Source of the DNA: Thermococcus sp.
GTDB taxonomy: Archaea > Methanobacteriota_B > Thermococci > Thermococcales > Thermococcaceae
Assembly (NCBI GenBank): GCA_027035445.1
Contig: JALVUT010000419.1
Location: 1 to 6,084, forward strand
DNA length: 6,084 bases
Direction: 5' to 3'
Shown here: piece by piece, positions 1 to 5,813 of the stretch
How positions within the stretch are numbered: the first letter of the stretch is position 1
Layout of the letters: each line of letters starts with the position of its first letter
Program-made: the position numbers and the translations under genes
The notes under the pieces: generated by a model
What the model saw: only the letters and a program-made list of their open reading frames with translations
Told to the model about the DNA's origin: nothing
Databases searched by the model: none

Positions 1-126
1 AGGCGTGTCGTGAAGCTCAACAAGCCGGCCGTCCGCGTCCGCTACGAGCTCGAAGAGATCGGCGAGCCGAAGCTCAGAGACATCCTGAAGAACTGGGTCG
101 AGAACTGCGAGAAGCTCAAGAAGTGA
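1..126 (+). CDS. C-terminal end of an unidentified protein (partial)
   Basis: The window opens inside a reading frame of 41 codons that ends in TGA at 124-126. The visible peptide is highly charged: an Arg/Lys/Val-rich strand-like stretch (RRVVKLNKPAVRVRYELEE), then a probable amphipathic helix containing KNWVENCEKLKK. Codons are GC-rich at third positions, as in the pyr genes at the other end of the window and unlike the more AT-rich genes that follow. An oligo-T run directly after the stop supports a real gene end. The family is not recognised from this short tail and no function is proposed. Confidence 0.65.
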   Translation, partial: RRVVKLNKPAVRVRYELEEIGEPKLRDILKNWVENCEKLKK

Positions 127-148
127 GGCTTTTCTTCTTTTTTCATAA
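127..148 (+). terminator. T-rich archaeal-type terminator
   Basis: Immediately after the TGA of the upstream partial gene the plus strand reads GGCTTTTCTTCTTTTTTCAT, two T-runs within about 18 bases and no strong hairpin. Thermococcales genes commonly end transcription at such oligo-T tracts. It separates the GC-rich upstream gene from the acetyltransferase remnant. Confidence 0.5.
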
Positions 149-168
149 TCAATGGAGATGCATAAGCA

Positions 169-878
169 GTGAGCCACATGGATATCGAGATTGAAGAGGT
201 TGATGAACGAAATGTGGACGACATGATCTCGGTGTGCAACCCATCCGTCATCGGTGAGGCATACAAGAAAGGCGTCGAGATTAAGAGGGCATGGCTTCTT
301 GAAACCCTGGGGACGTATGGAGATGTGGGGCTCGTTGCATATTTCACTGGAAAGCCCGCAGCTCAGCTATTAGCCTACCCTGAAAAGGTAGAATCGCAAG
401 AAAAATGGTCAAAATGCTCGTTGAAAGAGCGAGAGGGAAATACGAATTTTTGGTCACTCACGCGTTTGATACCGGGGAGTTCCTTTCACAGGCGGAGTTC
501 TTTAAGCGATTGGGCTTTAGGGAGATAACCAAAGAAGACCTTTATTACTCCTTTAGTGGGAAAGAGCTTAAAGAACCTTATTATGGTTTTTGGAAGGGCG
601 GAGATGAATATAAGAGGAACGATACAGATATTGGTAAAGTCTTCCTGTTCTATGAACCTCCATGTCCCTTCACTTATCTTTGGGCCCATGGGAGTAAAGA
701 AATAGTGAAAGAAATCGCTCCAGAACTAAAAATAGAGGTTTTGAACGGATGGAATCATCCAGAAGAATTCGTATCAAAAGGGCGAAACTGGATGCTGGTG
801 AACGGTATCCCAATAAATTCCCTCCCAATAGAAAGGGAGAAGTTCAGGGAGGAAGTCATGAGGGCAATAAAGATTTAA
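169..878 (+). pseudogene. Broken GNAT acetyltransferase with YoaP-like C-terminal domain
   Basis: Two pieces of one gene lie in different frames. Piece 1 starts at GTG 169, eight bases after a GGAGATG site (154-160), and encodes an N-terminal GNAT half (helix region VDERNVDDMISVCNPS; strands GDVGLVAYF and AAQLLAYPEK). It stays meaningful to about 387 and then runs as nonsense to a stop at 526-528. Piece 2 resumes in another frame right after a TGA at 381-383 with an acetyl-CoA-loop-like stretch (KGRIARKMVKMLVERA), the GNAT end motif (FFKRLGF), and a C-terminal domain (about the last 80 residues) with FLFYEPPCPFT. That domain resembles the thioredoxin-like YoaP domain found behind GNAT domains in other prokaryotes. 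The ATG at 405 has no ribosome-binding site. About 25-35 residues expected between strand 3 and motif A are missing, so the lesion is probably a deletion with a frame change, not a single-base error. If active, it would have acetylated an unknown substrate using acetyl-CoA. Confidence 0.75.
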
Positions 879-891
879 GTGCAGGGACTGA

Positions 892-900
892 GGGTTATAC
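892..900 (+). promoter_or_regulatory. Possible TATA box for the Nudix gene
   Basis: GGTTATACT lies in the 64-bp gap between the stop of the acetyltransferase remnant and the Nudix start at 943. A start of transcription about 25 bases downstream would leave a short leader containing the GAGG ribosome-binding site at 930-933. The upstream BRE-like element is poor, so the call is tentative. Confidence 0.3.
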
Positions 901-942
901 TCCAAATTCAAAACGGAAATGATAATTTTGAGGATAAGAAAG

Positions 943-1503
943 ATGGTAACGTTTGAAAAAGGAGACATAAGGTTTAATTATCGGGTGGTTGGGATTGTAT
1001 TTAATAAAAACTGGGTTCTCCTCCACAGGGCAGAGAAAGATGACTTTTGGACCCTGCCGGGGGGACGAGTTGAGCTGTTGGAGCCTTCAAAAGATGCGTT
1101 AAAGAGAGAAATGCACGAAGAGCTTGGCGTTGAGGTTTGTGCAGGGAGGCTAATCTGGGTCGTTGAGACTTTCTTTAAGGATGGTGGAATACTCTTCCAT
1201 GAACTGGGCTTTTATTATTTGGTGGAACTTCCCAAAGGTTGTTCCCTCTACAGGAAAAGAGAGTTTTGGGGGAAGGAACATCTAGAGGAAGACAAAGAAA
1301 TCAGGCTGATTTTTAAGTGGTTCTCTCTTGATGAGCTTGAAGCTCTCTCACTCTATCCAAAGGTTCTTGAGGAAAGCGCTAAAAGAGCTTCCGAAAACCA
1401 CGCAACACATAGAAGTGTGGGAAAATTTGAAAAAGATATCAAAGAGCATCTAATGGGACTATTTTTTGCAGCTGGCTCTGGATGTCCTTCAGTTTTTCAC
1501 TAA
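943..1503 (+). CDS. Nudix hydrolase, C-terminal tail probably frameshifted
   Basis: Nudix enzymes cleave nucleoside diphosphates linked to another group (NDP-X), releasing NMP. The full Nudix box GX5EX7REUXEEXGU is present in GRVELLEPSKDALKREMHEE plus LGV, preceded by FWTLPGG, so the Mg2+-binding glutamates are intact. The substrate cannot be told. The ATG at 943 is preferred over the in-frame ATG at 919 because GAGG (930-933) sits nine bases before it. The last 35 or so residues look wrong: they run 65 bases into the 3' end of the convergent gene. Dropping one A from the run at 1381-1384 instead gives KELPKTTQHIEVWENLKKIS and a stop at 1451-1453, closely followed by a T6 tract (1462-1467). 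The LP...HI ending resembles related Nudix proteins. Catalysis may survive, because the lesion lies behind the Nudix fold core. Confidence 0.85.
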   Translation: MVTFEKGDIRFNYRVVGIVFNKNWVLLHRAEKDDFWTLPGGRVELLEPSKDALKREMHEELGVEVCAGRLIWVVETFFKDGGILFHELGFYYLVELPKGCSLYRKREFWGKEHLEEDKEIRLIFKWFSLDELEALSLYPKVLEESAKRASENHATHRSVGKFEKDIKEHLMGLFFAAGSGCPSVFH

Positions 1504-2608
1504 CATCTTCTTTATCCAGCTCCCTCTTCAGACTGTACAGCTCATAGAAAACCGGCAGTACCTCCTTCTCCCCAGCGATGCCAAGAGAGACTGCAGTCTC
1601 GATAACGTATATCAGATCAACAAAGGCCTTCTGCGGCTCCTGAAGGGGTCTGCTCAGTATCTGCTTTATGGATTCCTTCTGCTTCCGCCTCAGCCATTCA
1701 TCTCCTCCCTTAAAGAATTCATCCAGCTCTTTTAGGTCTTTCTCAGGAATCTCCCATCCGCTCGCTTTAACGTTCTCCTCTAAATGTTCTACCGTTGAAG
1801 GCCCGGTTAGGGCACATATCACCCCTTCATGGCTCAGAACCCATGCAATGGCAACCTGCACAGGGGTCTTGCCATATCTCTTCCCCAGCTCGGCGAACTT
1901 CCCGGCTATTCTCAGGCCGTACTGGAAGCGCTCCCTCTGGAAGAGGGGGTCTAAATAGCGTATATCTCCCTGCTCAAACTTCTGGCCTTCTTTAAATCTC
2001 CCCGTGAGAAGCCCCCTTCCGGTGGTGCTGAACGCTATGATACCCAAACCGTATCCCCTGTAAAGCGGCAGAAGCTTTTCATAGGACTCCCTCGCAACCG
2101 CGCTAAATTCTGCAAGGACTGAAAAGGGCTTTCCAAGCCTGCAGTATTCCTCCGTGACATCCAAAGGCAGGTGACCAACGCCGTAATATCGAATCTTCCC
2201 CTCCTCAACGAGCTTTTCCAGCGCTTCAACCGTTTCCTCCACCGGCGTGGTCGGATCATGGAAATGAACCTGATAGAGGTCAATATAATCTGTCTGCAAT
2301 CTCCTGAGGCTTTCCTCGCAGGCTCTTTTGATGTAGTCTCTGGAGAGGTTTGGCTTTACATCGCTCTTAACACCCACTTTCGTGGCAATATAGACATCTT
2401 CACGGAAGGGCTTTACAATCTCCCCCAGAATCTCCTCGGCGTTCCCATAGGCCTCCGCAGTGTCAAAGAAGTTAACTCCAAGCTCATAGGCACGGTAAAT
2501 CATCCGCTTAAATTCTTCGAGGTCTTTTCTCCCATAGACCCCGCTTAAGGAATACGTGCCAATCCCTATCTCAGAAATTTTCAAACCCCTATGCTTCCGG
2601 TATTCCAT
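1439..2608 (-). CDS. Aldo/keto reductase with extra C-terminal helical domain
   Basis: Aldo/keto reductases are cytosolic NAD(P)H-dependent (beta/alpha)8-barrel enzymes that reduce aldehydes and ketones. The start at ATG 2608 (389 residues) is chosen because similarity begins there (LKISEIGIGTYSLSG). The reading frame is open upstream to 2680 without a convincing signal, and GGGGAC lies about eight bases before this ATG. The expected tetrad is visible: Asp49 and Tyr54 in FFDTAEAYGNAEEILG, Lys77 in IATKVGV, and His115 in LYQVHFHD. Cofactor-side motifs are AFSTTGRGLLTGRF and ALTGPSTVEHLEENV. The barrel ends near residue 300. About 85 further residues, Lys/Glu/Leu-rich and probably helical, form an unusual extension with no cysteine motif for a metal centre. 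The physiological substrate is unknown. It converges with the Nudix gene, overlapping its present 3' end by 65 bases or the inferred original end by 15. Confidence 0.9.
   Translation of the reverse strand: MEYRKHRGLKISEIGIGTYSLSGVYGRKDLEEFKRMIYRAYELGVNFFDTAEAYGNAEEILGEIVKPFREDVYIATKVGVKSDVKPNLSRDYIKRACEESLRRLQTDYIDLYQVHFHDPTTPVEETVEALEKLVEEGKIRYYGVGHLPLDVTEEYCRLGKPFSVLAEFSAVARESYEKLLPLYRGYGLGIIAFSTTGRGLLTGRFKEGQKFEQGDIRYLDPLFQRERFQYGLRIAGKFAELGKRYGKTPVQVAIAWVLSHEGVICALTGPSTVEHLEENVKASGWEIPEKDLKELDEFFKGGDEWLRRKQKESIKQILSRPLQEPQKAFVDLIYVIETAVSLGIAGEKEVLPVFYELYSLKRELDKEDVSEKLKDIQSQLQKIVPLDAL
1454..1468 (+). terminator. Oligo-T tract after the original Nudix stop
   Basis: A TTTTTT run at 1462-1467 lies eight bases beyond the TAA (1451-1453) that ends the frame-corrected Nudix gene. 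It is a plausible archaeal terminator and fits the idea that the gene once ended there. It also lies within the last codons of the convergent aldo/keto reductase, so it could be coincidental. Confidence 0.3.
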
Positions 2609-2749
2609 AATGGACGTCCCCGAATCAAGGTAGCCCCTCCAGGCTTTAAGGCTAACTGAGGATAAATGAGGGACGGTCACGCGCTCCGAGGTTCACATTT
2701 TGAAGCCCAGACAAGACAATCCAGGAGTGTGGGGAAATTTCAGATGAGC

Positions 2750-2807
2750 CTTTTGCAGTCTTGGGATTTTCTGGGTTGTTGGGTGATCCTAAGTCTGCCT
2801 GGAAAAG
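2750..2807. repeat. Imperfect inverted repeat, potential long hairpin
   Basis: GCAGTCTTGGGAT (2755-2767) pairs with ATCCTAAGTCTGC (2786-2798) over 13 positions, with one T-T mismatch and one G-T pair. The stem can continue after a four-base bulge as CTTTT (2750-2754) with AAAAG (2803-2807). The loop is the 18-base G/T-rich stretch 2768-2785. It lies in non-coding DNA upstream of the probable EamA promoter, so it could be a protein-binding palindrome, a small RNA element or a remnant of a mobile element. No transposase or target duplication is seen. Confidence 0.5.
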
Positions 2808-2824
2808 ACTATCGGGTTTAATTA

Positions 2825-2840
2825 GCAAAACCTTTTTAGA
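2825..2840 (+). promoter_or_regulatory. BRE/TATA-like promoter of the EamA transporter
   Basis: GCAAAACC followed by TTTTTAGA matches the archaeal pattern of a purine/A-rich BRE directly before a T/A-rich TATA box. Transcription would start about 25 bases downstream, near 2861-2865, giving a leader of about 70 bases before the gene. An alternative TATA-like run, TTTAATTA, lies at 2817-2824. Confidence 0.5.
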
Positions 2841-2860
2841 CCCCTTGAGCAATCCACTCT

Positions 2861-2930
2861 GCCCGGGGAGTGCCGCCGAAGGCGGAGCCGATGAACTTGG
2901 GCGGGTTATTACCCCCTTTATGGAGGCGAT
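2861..2930 (+). promoter_or_regulatory. GC-rich structured 5' leader upstream of the EamA transporter
   Basis: Between the presumed transcription start and the ATG lie about 70 bases with several possible helices: a perfect CCGCC-GAA-GGCGG hairpin (2873-2885), an enclosing GCCC/GGGC stem (2861-2864 with 2899-2902), and GGGG (2865-2868) able to pair with the C5 run (2912-2916), which would make a pseudoknot. GGG at 2903-2905 competes for the same C-run. The Shine-Dalgarno GGAGG (2922-2926) follows directly. Most Thermococcales leaders are short, so this could be a cis-regulatory RNA. I do not recognise a known riboswitch consensus in it. Confidence 0.4.
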
Positions 2931-3350
2931 ATGATGCGCAGCTACATCATCTACGCACTTCTTGCGGCTCTCTTCGCGTCCCTCGTCCCGATATTTGGCA
3001 AACTCGGTCTGAAGGACATCAATCCGACCCTTGCGACGGCTGTCAGAGCCGTCATAATGGCGGTCTTCCTCGTGGGAGTTGCCTTCCTGAGCGGTTCAAC
3101 AAACGGTGGGAGCATTAATGGAAGGGCGCTCATCCTCATAACACTCTCCGGGCTGGCCGGGGCACTCTCGTGGATATTCTACTTCGTGGCAATAAAGGAC
3201 GGGAGGGTTCCAGCGGTTGTTGCGATAGACAAAACGAGTGTTGCCCTAGCGATATTCCTGTCGTGGCTCATCCTCGGGAGCAAAATGAACGCAAAGACCG
3301 CGGTTGGTGCAATACTGATAGTTCTCGGTGCGGTACTCGTCTCACTGTGA
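2931..3350 (+). CDS. Half-size EamA/DMT-superfamily membrane transporter
   Basis: A small integral membrane protein of 139 residues (138 if the second of two adjacent ATGs, 2934, is used; GGAGG at 2922-2926 is better spaced for 2934). Five hydrophobic segments are visible: about residues 4-22, 34-56, 67-90, 94-115 and 119-138. Short loops contain the EamA-type PIFGKLGL and TAVRA stretches near the N-terminus, and SWIFYFVAIKDG and DKTSVALAIFLSW in the second half. This matches one of the two repeats of full-length drug/metabolite transporters. Such single-domain forms (COG2510-like) are thought to act as dimers, like small multidrug-resistance proteins. The substrate is unknown. The gene stands alone, with its own promoter and long leader, and faces the thiamine unit across a 50-bp gap. 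Confidence 0.88.
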   Translation: MMRSYIIYALLAALFASLVPIFGKLGLKDINPTLATAVRAVIMAVFLVGVAFLSGSTNGGSINGRALILITLSGLAGALSWIFYFVAIKDGRVPAVVAIDKTSVALAIFLSWLILGSKMNAKTAVGAILIVLGAVLVSL

Positions 3351-3354
3351 GGGT

Positions 3355-3384
3355 ATTTATAAAAGGTGAGAACCCCGAGTTCTC
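3355..3384 (-). terminator. Hairpin plus T-tract terminator of yjbQ
   Basis: On the plus strand GAGAAC (3368-3373), CCCGA, GTTCTC (3379-3384) is a perfect 6-bp inverted repeat. Read on the minus strand, the hairpin begins 17 bases after the yjbQ stop and is followed by ACCTTTTATAAAT. This is the layout of an intrinsic terminator for the minus-strand unit. A further GGTTCTC copy at 3396-3402 overlaps the stop codon and could form alternative pairs. Confidence 0.5.
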
Positions 3385-3400
3385 TAAGGTTTACAGGTTC

Positions 3401-3814
3401 TCATTCCCCAACAACCTGAACGATAACGCGCCTGTGCCTCGGTCTGACGTCGAGCTCGACGAAGAATATCTGTTGCCACGTGCCCCTGACGAGCCTGCCA
3501 TCAACTACCGGGAAGCACTCACTGGGCCCCAGTAAAGTGGCCCGCAGGTGGCTGTGGGCGTTGTCGTCTATTCTGTCGTGGAGGTAGCCCTTCCCCGCCT
3601 GTACCAACTCCCGCAAGGCCCCCTTGAAGTCCTCCAGAAGACCAGGCTCATGCTCTATTGTCACGATCGCACCGGTAGCACCGGGGACGAAGACGAGAAC
3701 CTGGCCGTTTTGAATCCCGGACTCCCTTACGACCCCCTCGATCTCACTGGTTACATCCACAAGGTCAACCTCTCCCGCCGTTGAGAACCTCAGCTCCCTC
3801 GTGAATACTTTCAT
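3401..3814 (-). CDS. yjbQ: YjbQ/UPF0047 family protein, thiamine-phosphate-synthase-linked
   Basis: A 137-residue, full-length member of the YjbQ (UPF0047, TIGR00149) family. Bacterial members have weak thiamine-phosphate synthase activity, and the family is often labelled secondary thiamine-phosphate synthase enzyme; the true main function is unsettled. Diagnostic segments are all present: GQVLVFVPGATGAIVTIEHE (residues 37-56), YLHDRIDDNAHSHLRATLLG (78-97) with the conserved D-N-x-H-S-H metal/active-site cluster, PSE (98-100), and GTWQQIFFVELD (111-122). The start ATG at 3814-3812 has a GGGTGATGG site a single base upstream. It follows thiR in the same direction by 57 bp, fitting a thiamine role. 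Its ribosome-binding site lies in an 8-bp helix, described separately. A hairpin/T-tract terminator follows. Confidence 0.9.
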   Translation of the reverse strand: MKVFTRELRFSTAGEVDLVDVTSEIEGVVRESGIQNGQVLVFVPGATGAIVTIEHEPGLLEDFKGALRELVQAGKGYLHDRIDDNAHSHLRATLLGPSECFPVVDGRLVRGTWQQIFFVELDVRPRHRRVIVQVVGE

Positions 3815-3815
3815 G

Positions 3816-3880
3816 CCATCACCCGACTAGAACTCCGGTGATGGGGCCTATTAGATTTGTGGCAATGTCAATTACCGGAG
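3816..3880 (-). promoter_or_regulatory. Two competing RNA helices at the thiR-yjbQ junction
   Basis: In the minus-strand mRNA, helix A pairs CCAUCACC (3844-3837) with GGUGAUGG (3823-3816), eight perfect pairs around a 13-base loop. The 3' arm is the yjbQ Shine-Dalgarno, so helix A would block translation. Helix B pairs CUCCGGU (3880-3874), made of the last two thiR sense codons plus the first base of its UAA stop, with ACCGGAG (3839-3833), seven perfect pairs. The arms share 3837-3839, so the two helices exclude each other. Ribosomes terminating on thiR would cover the 5' arm of helix B. The base pairing is seen directly; a regulatory role is inferred. Confidence 0.45.
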
Positions 3881-4765
3881 GTGCCCTATCAACATCTTAA
3901 GCTTCTCAACCACTTCAAAGGGATCCCTACCGAAGACGTAGAGCATCGGCTCCACACCATGCCCGCCTTCATCGATCACTAGATCATAGATCCCGCTGGC
4001 AAAAGGTCGCACAATCTCCGTTATTGCGTTCTCCTGCTCCATCCCTCCGGTCCGCACAGTCGCAGTATGAAATCCGGCTTTTTTCAGGGCAACCATTACA
4101 CCCTCATTGTACCGGATGTTAAGAACGCTCCTTATCCCTGGCTGGGATTCAGCTAGTTCCACGAGAACTCCCGAGGTGAAGCTACTGGCCCCAAACTCGG
4201 GGGGGAGGGCGTAGGGTTTCCCCTTGGCTATGGTTATCCTTCCTGGGACGGCAGCGACATCCTCGGGCCCCCTTGGCGAAGGAAGGGTATAAGCAAAGTT
4301 GCTTCTAACTTCGGGAATGAGCTTGGCGAATTCATCGAGTTCCAGGAGGCTGCGAAGGGCAAGGCTCAGCTTTTCAAGAACCTCACCTCGATCGCGCTGC
4401 ACTGAGTAGATCGAGCGACACGCCTCCTCACTGATACCGGCGTATCTCGAATAAAACCTGCACAGAAACCCGCTCTGAAACAGCTCCACAAGACGTCTGG
4501 AGAGAAGAACCGTCGCCTCCTCCTTACTTCCACCGTAGAGTATAAACTTCGCGGTCTCCTCCGCCACGCCCTCGATTTTTCTGGCCAGCTCCTCGGGTGG
4601 CCTCTTGTATTTTCCGGCTAGGTACTTGCTGACCATGGCCTGGGTTATCCCCATATAATCGGATATCTCCGACTGTGTCATCCCGGCGCGGTACAGTATC
4701 CCAGCTATCCGGGCACGCAGAAACGGCATGACTTCGTCTGCGAGGTAAACAGCGGGGGTTCTCAT
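3872..4765 (-). CDS. thiR: ThiR-type thiamine regulator (HTH plus ThiN domain)
   Basis: A transcriptional regulator of 297 residues with an N-terminal helix-turn-helix and a C-terminal ThiN domain. In archaea this HTH-ThiN architecture (ThiR) controls thiamine biosynthesis and transport genes; the ThiN part, related to thiamine-phosphate synthase, is thought to sense the ligand. The HTH lies at about residues 28-50 (MTQSEISDYMGITQAMVSKY). A helical linker covers roughly 60-150. The ThiN domain spans about 165-297, with FGASSFTSGVLVELAES, GIRSVLNIRYNEGVMVAL, TVRTGGMEQENAI and YDLVIDEGGHGVEPMLYVFG. The ATG at 4765 is chosen over GTG 4774 because AGGTGAT (4776-4770) sits four bases upstream and overlaps the GTG. 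Downstream yjbQ fits a shared thiamine theme. A palindrome over the likely TATA box suggests autoregulation. Whether the ThiN domain keeps catalytic activity cannot be judged here. Confidence 0.88.
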   Translation of the reverse strand: MRTPAVYLADEVMPFLRARIAGILYRAGMTQSEISDYMGITQAMVSKYLAGKYKRPPEELARKIEGVAEETAKFILYGGSKEEATVLLSRRLVELFQSGFLCRFYSRYAGISEEACRSIYSVQRDRGEVLEKLSLALRSLLELDEFAKLIPEVRSNFAYTLPSPRGPEDVAAVPGRITIAKGKPYALPPEFGASSFTSGVLVELAESQPGIRSVLNIRYNEGVMVALKKAGFHTATVRTGGMEQENAITEIVRPFASGIYDLVIDEGGHGVEPMLYVFGRDPFEVVEKLKMLIGHLR

Positions 4766-4802
4766 CACGATCACCTTTCACAACTCGGTTATTAAACTCT
4801 AC

Positions 4803-4817
4803 ATTCAAAGTTTAAAT
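4803..4817 (-). promoter_or_regulatory. thiR TATA region overlapped by a palindromic candidate operator
   Basis: On the minus strand ATTTAAACTTTGAAT is a 15-bp palindrome about a central C, with six of seven positions matching between arms. Its TTTAAAC part is placed as a TATA box should be: transcription would start near 4788, giving a leader of about 23 bases that contains the AGGTGAT site. A dimeric regulator bound here would block TBP. ThiR itself is the natural candidate, by inference. Confidence 0.45.
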
Positions 4818-4828
4818 CACTGCCGTTG

Positions 4829-4857
4829 ACAGATTTATGTTAAAAAAGGCTTAAAAA
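4829..4857 (+). promoter_or_regulatory. Candidate promoter of the pyrBI operon
   Basis: Two A/T-rich TATA-like elements precede pyrB: TTTATGTT (4834-4841), preceded by GACAGA, and CTTAAAAA (4850-4857), preceded by the A-rich AAAAAAGG. The first would give a leader of about 25 bases including GAAGGG; the second would give a nearly leaderless message. Which one is used cannot be decided by eye. Confidence 0.4.
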
Positions 4858-4876
4858 CCCATCGCTTTTTACAGTA

Positions 4877-5813
<937 letters not shown>

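Larger units (their letters stand above)
2609..2930. other. 322-bp non-coding region between divergent genes
   Basis: This stretch separates the divergent aldo/keto reductase (minus) and EamA transporter (plus) genes. No reading frame in it has a credible start with a ribosome-binding site. It holds possible minus-strand TATA-like elements for the reductase (CATTTATCC near 2662-2670 or CTTAAAG near 2645-2651, read on the minus strand). It also holds a large imperfect inverted repeat (2750-2807), a BRE/TATA-like element (2825-2840) and a GC-rich foldable leader (about 2861-2930). Confidence 0.6.

Noticed and set aside
405..878. An independent gene starting at ATG 405
   Set aside because: No ribosome-binding site precedes 405, and the coding similarity (acetyl-CoA loop) already begins before this ATG at about 384, so it is the second half of a broken gene.
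2171..2548. Plus-strand 125-codon frame inside the aldo/keto reductase gene
   Set aside because: Antisense to well-conserved catalytic regions of the reductase; the composition is that of an opposite-strand shadow.
2609..2680. N-terminal extension of the aldo/keto reductase to 2680
   Set aside because: The added 24 residues lie outside the barrel and look unlike family N-termini; similarity starts right after the Met at 2608.
2652..2852. Minus-strand 66-codon reading frame in the non-coding gap
   Set aside because: It starts with TTG without a convincing ribosome-binding site, covers the EamA promoter and the inverted repeat, runs into the reductase 5' end and has no recognisable motif.
2861..2930. 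Known riboswitch class (fluoride or TPP) upstream of the EamA gene
   Set aside because: Some short stretches resemble these (GATGA, CCCCTTT), but the conserved cores of both classes are missing when compared from memory.
2870..3118. Plus-strand 82-codon frame overlapping the EamA start
   Set aside because: It is a shifted-frame shadow of the EamA gene; the hydrophobic five-segment protein in the other frame is clearly the real product.
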